This document shows positions 12,037-36,250 of a DNA stretch of 64,000 nt, one piece after another. Under the pieces are notes generated by a model, which made no database searches, was not told the origin of the DNA, and saw only the letters and a list, made by a program, of their open reading frames with translations. The position numbers and the translations under genes were made by a program. The number at the start of each line of letters is the position of its first letter. The stretch's first letter is position 1. The stretch comes from Diploscapter coronatus. Its lineage: Eukaryota; Nematoda; Chromadorea; Rhabditida; Rhabditidae. The DNA lies in contig OZ038423.1 of assembly GCA_964036155.1 (NCBI GenBank), positions 10,803,249 through 10,867,248 on the forward strand, given 5' to 3'.

Positions 12037-12512
12037 AGGCTGAAAAATGCAGATGTTAAAATCGAGAGAAAAACAACGTGAGGCGAGGACGTTTTTAAAA
12101 AGTGGCAAAATGCGTAATTTTCAGCGTAAAATTGCCGACTTTACCGATTTCCAAGAAAATCAATACTTTCGCTAGAAAATTAAAATAAATTACTGTAAAA
12201 CTAAGACTGACGACAGCTAATTGCTTTTTGCAAGTGGAAAAGTGTGCATTGCGTACTTTCACCAGATTGAACAACTCAATACCTATTTTGGGTGGATTCT
12301 CACGATTTCGATCGATTTTTGAGATTTTTAATTACTCGAATTACCGGACAATAGCCCTAGTTAGCCGATAATTACAGTAATTACCGCTTTGCCTCGAGGT
12401 TTCGCGTACTTTTGAAGGGCTTGAATTTTCAGGAATTTCGTTGAAATGAGACTGTATTAGTGGATTTCGCGATTTTTCGGAGTCGATTTTTTTCGAGAAA
12501 AAGAAAAGGAAA
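12037..12512. promoter_or_regulatory. short divergent promoter region, ERLEC1 / ZnT5
   Basis: This is a 476-base non-coding interval between two divergent start codons, so both promoters must be here or overlap it. An ACGTG core (the kind bound by XBP1/ATF6-type bZIP factors) occurs at 12076-12080, close to the ERLEC1 start. No clear TATA box was seen. Confidence 0.45.
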
Positions 12513-17539
<5,027 letters not shown>

Positions 17540-19676
17540 ACAAAAGGTTGCCTTGAAATATAGAGGGGATATATGAAAGAGTCGATCTAGGAAGGATATA
17601 TGAAATCCTAAGTTGTATAAAAACTCTTTGGGTGAAACAGGAAATTTTTCTTATGAAAATGTTACATCATAGGGTAAGGATTATTTTCCTTTGTAGTTTG
17701 GATTTCATATATTCGGATTTCATTTGATATTACTCAATACCCCCAAAAATCCTCTGAAAACTTCTAGTCCAAAGCAGAACGCTACACCCAGGATTTTATT
17801 CGAGAAAAGGGCAACCGAAAGTTTATATTTATTTTGATCTCCAAGTTTTATGAAAATTCTAAAATAGGGAAAATTCGAGCATATCTTTCGATTTCTATAC
17901 AAAGAAGATGAATATTTATTTATTCCTTTCCTAGAATAATTTATTTTCCGTTTCATCGATTTAATTCTGTGATTTTTGAAATGGTTGCTTTTAGTTACTG
18001 TGATTTTATTATTTTTTTTTAAATGTTTGTATTTTTGGAGTTTTCTAAAGTTTCGGAAATTTCCTTTGAAAAATTCCAATTTATATCAAGAACTAGGATT
18101 TTTTAAATGATTAGATTTGTTTTTTTCTATGATTTTACGGGCTTGGTGACATGATTTTCATTTCAGACTATTCTTTTTTCTTTCATTGTTTTGGTATACT
18201 CACATAAAATCGAGAAAAGTATATCACTTTGTTGCCAACTTTTATTTGGACTTTTTGAATAAAGGTAAAAATTTTGGGCCACTTGTATGCAAAATTATTC
18301 TTGGTTCTGGGTTCTGAATCAGCTCGGCAACCATTTTTATAAGTTATTTTATTCGAAAAAATGGGAAAGAAGGCACAGAAAAAATCGAGACGAGCAAAAC
18401 AATCTTTGTGATCAGGCCTAGGGAGGACGATCGTCAGAAGGTCGTCCTTGCGACCTATCCCTATAGTTCATTTTCGTCTGAGAAAAGTGCTCCCTAGATC
18501 TGTTAGTGATAGAACCCGTAAGTTACATGATAGGTTGAAAACGATGAAATCTGCGCGAAATTTTAGGTGACATTTCAAATGCGCTCAATTATAAAGGGTT
18601 CAAATTTGCTCCAATGCCGATTTTAGCATTTTATTTACTAGTATTTAGCAATAGAGCATATTTCAGCCTTTTAACTTGAGAGCTCGTTAAAAGAGGGAAA
18701 TTTTGACATGCGCATTAAAAACAATTACCCAAAAAGAAGGAAGTCTTTGTAAGAGGAAAGTTAAATAAAACCAATCTTCAAACAGTACCCAACATTAAGA
18801 AAGTTAATTAAATAATATGATAAAGTACCGTAATCCTCAAATAGAAGAACCATTTTCAAAATTAAGTCTATAATAGGGCCCGCAAACAATGTATCAATTT
18901 ATTTTGCTCGTCCAAAATTGAAATTCCGATCAAGTATAGAAAATTTGCGCTTTCCGGCTACAAACCTGAGCACACTGCCCAAACGATCACAATCGGTTCG
19001 CAGATGATGTGAAATGATAATGCAGGTGTAATGAAGAATGAGATTCATCGGATTCAAACAGCCAAAATAATGTATGCAAATTTAAGAAGAAAAAATGTTC
19101 ACATATTGAGTTTGTTTTGCCTACCTTATGGGTAAAATGCTTTGAGAAGACTTTTTAACAGTCAGAACATCTAAGTTACACCGACATCTGTTCGTAGATG
19201 TGATTTTTAACCCGGAAGAATAGCCATGAAAAATGTGTTTGCGGGACCCATCTATAATCCTCTATTTTAAGATTTCAGAGATTTAAAATAATCCGAAACA
19301 CAACTAACCACCTTTTACCTACAAATAGATAGGATAGGGAATCTTCAAACGAAAACGTTATCAATTAGAGTCAGAAATAGCAAAGGGGCGGAACTTAAAC
19401 ATGTCCCTTGGTATTGAACATTCTAAACTCTCTTTGGGTTATTGTAGTAAAAATATCTCTAATAAAGTATTTTGATATGGAAAGGAGGGAGGGCTAATTT
19501 ACTCCACATTGCAAAGTCTCACCTTTAACAATACAAAGAGGAGCGAATTTCAAAAATATGCTTCATTTTTCTGCGGAATAAATTAGCTCTACCCCGTTTT
19601 AGAAGAATTTCTGATAAATTTCTGAAAAGAGGTGGGGACCAAGAAAGGTGGTTATCCCAATTTTGTAAAACTCGAT
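17540..19676. other. convergent intergenic, ZnT5 / CHD1 3' ends
   Basis: No gene seen. It contains copies of the GGATATATGAAATCC motif just after the ZnT5 stop (17573-17625 and 17699-17730), an inverted pair around 18605-18662, and a hAT-like MITE at 18875-19250. Confidence 0.6.
18875..19250. mobile_element. hAT-like MITE with 8-bp target duplication
   Basis: The left end AGGGCCCGCAAACA and the reverse complement of the right end TGGGTCCCGCAAACA match apart from one indel and the terminal base. TCTATAAT flanks both sides exactly (18867-18874 and 19251-19258). An 8-bp duplication with YAGGG-type ends is the hAT signature. The 376-base element has no transposase frame, so it would be non-autonomous. 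Confidence 0.85.
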
Positions 19677-28868
<9,192 letters not shown>

Positions 28869-30946
28869 GCCAGAATTCCGAATACAGTAACTCGACGCCT
28901 AAGGACCTTTGAAGCGCACCAAATCTGAAAATTGAGAATTTTAGCCTTAATCCAGGGAAATTCAATTTGTTTAAAATTGTTGATCGATAAATAATAACAG
29001 TGAGATCAGAAGTGATAAAAATATATTCAGAAAGTCGCAGGATAGGAAAATTAAGGAGAAAAACCCATGAAAATTGAGAAAAACTCGGTCAAATCAATAG
29101 AAAGGAAAGTGCATTGAACAGCCCGGGCATGATGGATCGTCTACATAACCTTCTTCTAGAATGTTAGCCCCTTCAAAGTAGCTCATAGCTAAGAAAATAA
29201 ATCCGAAAATTGTGGATATCTCTGAAAAATCCGGAGTTTCTGCTCGAGAACTCCTAGATTTTATCGATTTTCCGCGAGTAAACGCCGGTTTCGACCCAAT
29301 TTTGAAGTTGCACTAGGCTCAAAATTAGCCCTAGATCATCGTAATCCGAAAATTAGCATAAGAAAAGCGAAGTTGAACTCGAAAAAGTTGGGAAAATCCA
29401 AAAATTTTTGCTCCGACGAGGCAAATTTTCTCGATCAAAATCGTCAGGCGCGACGCGGACGCGTTGCGGTCGCTATTTCACTCTGTAGGTGGTTTCAAGA
29501 CTTTGAATCTATAAAGTACATCATGACTAGCCCTCCCCAACACTTCAAACCATTTGCTAGTCCCAGGAAGCCATCAAAAAAGCTTAAAAAACTCAAGAAA
29601 TCGACAAAAATCGTCATAAAAATCGGTTTATTCGACGAAAATCCGTACAAAAAGGCGAAAAACCAACGATTCATCAATTAAAATTGATGGGTAGATCACA
29701 ATTCTGAAGAATGAAGCTGGAAAATCTGCCCTAGCGACAAGTCTCCGCGCCCCATTTACAATCGAAGATAAAATTAGGATAATGAGCCTGATGAAAGGCA
29801 CTTAATCAACACTAAATTTATCAGAAATCGATAAAACAACAACCCCAAGTAAGGAAATGTTTGATAAAGGTATAAAATCTACTCGAGATTAAAGTGGATC
29901 TATAAAACTTCTTAAAACATATTTTGGAGTCCGTTTTTATCTCGAGCAAAATCTCGGGGGAAGCTTTACAGAAGCTTAGGAATTCAAATTCCAAACCTTT
30001 TTCCGAGTCCGTAAAGCTTTGCCTGAAAAAGAAAGTTTGGAAAACCCCCGATCGCGAAATTAGATGATGAGAATTTAGAGTTAAAAGATAAAACCCAAGA
30101 ATTAATGAAAAACTCGTGTTGAAGGTTGGAGGAAATCTTAGATGTAAAACAATAATAACCTAAAGTAAAATAACAAAACTGAAAAGAAAACAATAATAAA
30201 TAAAAAGCAATAGTTGAAATCAGCATATTATCCTGGAAGACATTGTAAACTTTCGCTGGAAGAAGTTTACATACTCAAGATAGTACGCCTCAAAAACATA
30301 CTTAGGATATAAATTTCCCGAGACTTTGAAAATAACACATATCACTTTGACTCAAAGTTTTGGAAGTTTCATATTTTTGCAAGTTGCCCAATTTTTAGAA
30401 ATTTTGAATAGAAAGTTCTTGTATTGGAAGAACTACCGTATTTTTAAGGTACAGTAATAGCTTCAAATATTCTTTGCCTAAGTCTACTAGAATCTCAGAT
30501 AAAATAAATTACGGAAGAGAAAGATAGTACTGTAATTGAACAAACCTGGAAATACCACTTTTGGTAAGATGGGATTTTGGTATTATTGAATTCGTTTGTT
30601 CAATAGACAGTACTTGGGAGATAGGTTTTCATATGAATGTTTGGAAATTTAGACATAACTTGAGGGTTCTATGAAATCTCCGAGATAATTCGAAGTAATT
30701 TCAACTTCTTTTCATATTTGACTTTGAAAAAAATCAACTTTTCAAAACAACAGTCAAGTTATTCGTGAAAAGTTGAAGTCTTTTCCAATTCGAAATACAA
30801 AAAGGCGTTTCAATAACGTCAAACTATCTCGAATACTCGAAAAATGCTCTAATGCTGATTTATAAAATATAATTAGCACTAGAGCACATTTCAAGTATCC
30901 TCTTTCAAAGAACTCTCGAGTTATACCTTTTCTAGGCCAATCCCCC
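28869..30946. other. intergenic, CHD1 5' side / PDI 3' side
   Basis: These 2.1 kb contain no recognisable gene. They should hold the CHD1 promoter and the PDI 3' UTR. A 45-base-arm imperfect inverted repeat lies at about 30827-30905 (GCTCTAATGCTGATT pairing with AATTAGCACTAGAGC). Confidence 0.5.
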
Positions 30947-33900
30947 TTACAATTCGGTCTTCTTCTTCTTGCCGGCCTTGTCGTATCCCTTGAGTCCGTC
31001 AGTCGAGTGTTCGGCGATGAACTTGATGAAGTCCTTCACTTCTCTGCCCGAGTTGTAGGGCACTGGGTTCTTCTTGTTGTTCTTCGGCAGCCAGAAGATC
31101 GTGGGGAATCTGGAAACATGATAATTAAAAAATGTTTCCTTCCTTTTAGATTTTTGGAATGTTTAAAAAAGGTTAAATTCTAAATCTAAGAAGTAAGATT
31201 TAGTCGTTCTTCTTTTGAAGTTACAACAATTCATCTTCTAATTTTAAAATTTCCTCCATGATAAAAAGGTTACAGTAACCAATTTTAAAAACGCTCAATA
31301 CTCCCATTCTTTTATGCTAATTAATTACAGTAATTCTTACCCTCGAACTTCGAAGAGCGGTGGCACATCGTTGGCAGTGGCATCCATTTTGGCAATGATA
31401 ACATCTTCCTTCGCCAACTTCGTGGCCAGTTCCTCGTATTTTGGAGTCAACTGAAATTAAGTTTTTGTTTGTGGTCGAAAATTAAATTTTAAATTCTGAA
31501 TTCAGAGATTGCACTTTGAAATTGGTGGGCCAGATTTTAAAACTATACCTGCTTGCAATGACCACACCACGGAGCGTAGAACTCGATGAGGACGTCCTTG
31601 TCGGAGTCAAGGATGAGTTCCTGGAAATTTCATTTTCCTTTTAAACCTTGATACTTTTTAAAGGCCGGCCTTTCGAATTTTATCTTGCAGTCCTGACCTT
31701 GAAGTTCTTTCCGACGGCGACTTTGACATCTCCCTGCTCCTCAGGAACTGGTTCGGACTTCATGTGCGGCTCGAGATTGCCGGAAATGACTTCCTCGACG
31801 TGGGCCTTCAGGTTGTCGATGCTGAAAATTTCAATGCTCAACTTTTCATTATTGTTTCCTTTTCAGAGTCTTGGCTTCTAAAAACATTTTCTGCAAAATA
31901 TTTCATTATTTTCAACTTTTGCTATTTATAGTGACTCCAAAATTGTAAAGTGTTCACGAATTTCAAAGAAAATTTAATTTTGTATAGCAGAAAAATCTTA
32001 TTATTTTTTCTTCAAAATTTTCTATTTTTGGCAAAATCATCAGACCGAGACGTACCTGAACTCGTTGTCCATGGGGAATTTGCCCTCATCGGTCAAAACC
32101 ACCACGATGGGCTTGTCCGAATCCTTTCTCTCGCCCAGACCGTTCTGCTCGACTTCCGAGGAGAATTCCTCTTTGTTTGAGACGGCGAAGTGAACCTGAA
32201 TTTTTTTGAATATTCAAAATTACTGAAAATTTATTCATTTTTAGAGAAGATAAATTTACAAGTAGGTGAGTGAATTGCATTTTCCATTTTTTATATTCTT
32301 GAAAAAAGTAAAAGTTGAAGGGTATAAATGAAAAGCGGAGCGATTTTCCTAAAATAATACTTTTATTCTTACCTTTCTCTTGTACTCCTGAGCGACTTTC
32401 AGGACGCGGTTGCGCCAGTAGTTCGATCCCTTCGGATCCTTGATATAGTCCACGTTGTAGTAGACAATAACCAAAGGCTTCTTTTCGAATTGGAACAGAT
32501 TGCCCTGGGTACGGATGCCTGCCAGACCGACGGTCTCATGCACGAGGAAGTGCTTGATCTTGTCAGTGTCGTAGTTGCCGTCATACTTGAACTCGTTCGG
32601 ATCGAACTTGTTGTGCAACTTCTTGGGGTTGTACACGACCACATCGCTGAAAACTCGTTGTTAAAACCGTGAGATAGAATTGCAGAAAAGTCGCGTCTCT
32701 TTTATTTTAGCCACGCCTACTATTTCCATCGCTAATCCAAGATTTTCAAAAGAAAACTACCCACCTACTCCGCAGGAAAGCCCCGCTCACTAATTTCCAG
32801 CGATAATTCAAAATCTTCAGAAAAAAACTATGCGCCTGTTTTGCAGAATAGCCACGCCCCCTTACTCAGAATATCCGGCCTTCTTGATGATGTCTTTGTT
32901 GGTGGTGTATCCGAAGGCAAATCTGTCCCTCTCGGTGTCAGCCACTTTCAGGAACGAGTCCTTGAGCTTGCTCTCGCCCTCGAAGAATCCTAGAATCGTA
33001 TATTATATTTTAGGCTCCGCCCATTTTTGCAAGCCACGCTCCTTTGCAATTCTAAGACATGATTTTACGTACCGATGACAACGCTCTCGTCTCCACCAGT
33101 GAACTTGTCGAATTCGGCCTGGGTCTTGAGTTCCTTGGCCGAAGGACCGGACTGTCCGCGCATGTACTTCACGATGCCATCAGCGTCACGAGGACCATCG
33201 TAGTCCTGGAATTTTTTAAATGACGTCATTATATGATTTCGTTGATTTTCGTGAAAAAAAAAAGTATTTTCTACTGCAGATTTCTGAAGAAGTGACGTCA
33301 TGACATAAACATTTTTGATGACGTCATTAAAAAGCGTAATTTGTTACCTGAGCAGCAGAGCCATGACGGAAGATTTTGAGAGTGGGGAAGCCCTTGACGC
33401 CAAACTTGTCGCAGGTCTCCTTCTCGGTAGTGCAATCGACCTGAGGTTAAATTTAAAGTTTTCCTTCAAGTCTATGATATTCGTTTAGTTTCTGGAGTTC
33501 CACTTTAGCTTTGTTCTATAGAAAAGCAAATTCTGTATTGTAAAAGATTCATGAATATTCGTGCTTTTTCTGCAATAGAAATGAAACGTAGCAATTTCTA
33601 TATTAATTTATTTCAAAGCATTTTTCACTTCCTTTTTCTTCTGCAATAATCTTTCCGCTTCTTTCCCGTCCTTCTTTATAATAACACATCCTTTTGTTAT
33701 GCCGGTACTTCTCATGCATTTATAACGCACTATATGCCAAAAGAATTTCCTATTTCTATAACCCGATAAGCCCACGTATGCTAAAGCCTTTAGATAAGTA
33801 AAAGGAGCCTGATCAAACAAAACTCAAAAAACCAGTTTCGAGAATTTGCAGTTTTTCCCAATTCAAAAGATTTTGTTCTATAGAAAATCATAAAAATCCT

Positions 33901-34702
33901 GTTTCTTATGTTAAAAGCACTTTTTTGTACAGAATCTTGAGCAAACAAGCTCAAGATATGAACATTTTAGTGCACTATTTTATGGCATTGATAATGCTGA
34001 TAAGAATGTTAAAATTAGCATTAGGTCTCCCTATATAGTAGCAAAAATCGATAGATTTTCAGAAGTAGAGTAAAACATTCGATTCTGACCATCCTTGACC
34101 TAGATCACGAGTCTTCCTTTTCCTTTTTCTTTTCTACGTGCAAAAACCGGATTCTCAGAAATGTTCCAGAAGCTTCTAATTCGAGCAGACAGCAAAAATA
34201 ACACATCAACATACAGATGAAAATTAGGTTCAAAAGTTAATTACTATCCTAATTAACTCAGGCAATTAGGATAATTAACTCGATTTTTACAGAAATTACC
34301 ATTTAGTGCCAAAATGGTAACGTCTTGGTTTTTTTTTCGATCCTTTACCCACCTTGATCAGGGAGACGGGAGGGTCGTTAGCCTTCAACTTGATGGCTGC
34401 CTTGTCGAATTCGGGGGCCCTGAGATCATAAAAATTAGTCAAGATACCAAAATTTTGATAATCAATACCAAAAATTGGTCAAGTTACCAAAATTTTTTAG
34501 TAACATTTTGGTAACTTTACCAAAACGGTAGCCTCTCCACTTACAATCGCTTGCAGTGCCCACACCAGGGGGCGTAGAATTTGACGAGGGCGATTTCGTG
34601 TGTCTTGATCGAGTCCTCCCAATTGGAATCAGTCAATTCGAGCACGTCTCCGGAAGCCAGCACCGAGGCCAAACAGGCCGCCAAAGCTACGATCGCACGC
34701 AT
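30947..34702 (-). CDS. PDIA3: protein disulfide isomerase, PDIA3/ERp57 type
   Basis: Exons (minus): 34545-34702, 34353-34419, 33348-33440, 33073-33205, 32866-32989, 32373-32646, 32056-32195, 31698-31821, 31549-31620, 31341-31450 and 30947-31109, giving 485 residues, the usual PDIA3 size. A signal peptide ([18 protein letters not shown]) is followed by thioredoxin domain a with APWCGHC (active-site cysteines 47 and 50), the inactive b and b' domains ([41 protein letters not shown]), and domain a' with a second APWCGHC (390 and 393). The C-terminus is Lys-rich and ends KTEL, a KDEL-type retrieval signal. It would form and rearrange disulfides in ER glycoproteins with calnexin/calreticulin. A TTTCCAG acceptor lies about 21 bases before the ATG. 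Intron 2 is unusually long (912 bases) and intron 3 carries three TGACGTCA sites. Confidence 0.96.
33221..33326. promoter_or_regulatory. three TGACGTCA palindromes in PDI intron 3
   Basis: Perfect TGACGTCA octamers lie at 33221-33228, 33293-33300 and 33319-33326, all inside the 142-base intron 33206-33347. This is the CREB/ATF site, and bZIP factors of the ER-stress response bind closely related ACGT cores. Function is inferred only from the clustering and the host gene. Confidence 0.5.
33441..34352 (-). other. unusually long PDI intron 2
   Basis: At 912 bases it is several times longer than the other PDI introns (66-368 bases). It holds an uninterrupted 70-codon Lys-rich frame on the same strand (33608-33820) with no recognised homology. 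It also has an inverted repeat GTTAATTACTATCCTAATT / AATTAGGATAATTAAC at about 34218-34279, and TACCAAAATTTTGG-type microrepeats at 34297-34520 spanning the next short exon. Confidence 0.5.
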
Positions 34703-36250
34703 TCGATTGCAAAGTTAGATTACCTGGAAATAGCAAATTGAGAATTTGATAAGTTTTCGATGAAAATAGATAAAAATGCGATAATTTTAGGTGCGCGGTC
34801 TGTCAAGCGGTGCATAGAGCTGAATTTTCGAGCTTCTCTAATACACTATTTTCCTCGTTGCAATTTTGTTTTTTGCCTAAGGATTTCTTACCGGATATTT
34901 TTTCAAAATCCGGGGAACTCATTTCTCATAGAGGAGACCTGTGGCTATAAGAAATGGGTCCCAGACTTTTTGAAGTAATGCTCACTAAGAAATCTTTAGG
35001 GAAAGTTCAATTTTGCAGCGACAACGCACCAATTTACGCTGTGTTGACAGGCCGTGGATGGAAAATCATGATTTTTAATGAGAAAATTAATGAAAATGAG
35101 AATTTTCTGAAGAAAAATTGAAAAATTTCAAAAAGTTGGGAAAATAGGAGCAGGAGCAAGGAAAGACGAGAAATGATGACAATTTTCAAAGTGGAAAGAA
35201 ATGGCGAAAAATCGATCGCACGAGTTTTTGAATTTCGCAGTGTGCGAGATGCGATTTTGTTTTCGTTCGTTTTTCCGTGAATTTTTTCGTGAAAACCTGA
35301 AAATGGTTTGAAATCGGTGAATTTCTTTAGGAAAAGTCGACTTCGCAAGAACTTTAATCAGTTTTTGGGCGACAGGTAGAGAAAACCGAAGTTAATCCGC
35401 TCCCTGCTCAAATCCGTCTCAAAATTTCCTATTTTTTCGCGAAAATTCGCTACCCAGTAACGGGGAAACGGGTAAAGATGGCTATTTTGGGAAAATTTCT
35501 AGAAAAATTTCCCAAATTACCCGGAATTTCGAAGAAAAAAAAACTTTAATTTGACGTGGACTAGTTCGAGAAAATATCGGCTCGGGCAAGAGCCCGGGTC
35601 TTATTTTCGCATGCGACTAGGCCACGAAAGCAAAGAGACGAGTGTGGAGAGGCCCTATTGGTGGGCCTTATCCCCCAAGGCCCCGCCCATTTCAAGAACC
35701 GCAACGCGTTCGACGGAATTCACCGCGGTCTCGCGCCGAACGGCGTAAACGTAAGCAGGAGAAAACCTTGCACAGAAATCGATTAGAGACTGGGGAAAAG
35801 AGAGAGGACAAAAGATAGCGAGATCAATAGTCAATCTCGTTTTTTCTTTTTTTCTCGCATGGAACTCTAACTTTTTGAATATTTGGTTTCCGGTTGGAAG
35901 GGCAATCCCGAATTTGGGAACGCTATCTGGGGAACTTCCAGATGTTTCCAGCTTGGGATAGATTCTAGAAGTCTCTAGAACCTTGATTTCATAAGTTTCC
36001 TTCGCCTTGAAATTCACTCTTATCTTACGTGGTCGTTAGTTATTTTTATCGAAATTTTCCGTTTCTGTCCGAGTTTTTTCTTCCTCTATTGGTGTCGGGA
36101 TTTTTTCAAATTCATATTTTTCCGTGATTTTTGCAATTTATTCTCAGACATCATTATTTTTTTCTTCATTTCTATCTGTGATTATCGTAGATTTATCGAT
36201 GTTTTCGTCGGTATTCTATTGGAGTTTTATTGGACCGATTCAGACCGGCA
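34703..36250. promoter_or_regulatory. divergent promoter region, PDI / ubiquilin, with ER-stress-like elements
   Basis: This 1.55 kb interval separates two divergent genes. TGACGTGG (the ATF6/XBP1 UPRE core) lies at 35552-35559. At 35643-35661 the minus strand reads CCAAT-N9-CCACA, one base from the ERSE consensus CCAAT-N9-CCACG, with a GC-rich spacer as in BiP promoters. A GC box (CCCCGCCC) lies at about 35681-35688. Further ATTGG (CCAAT) boxes are at 36088, 36219 and 36230, and ACGTGG at 36027-36032. Confidence 0.55.
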
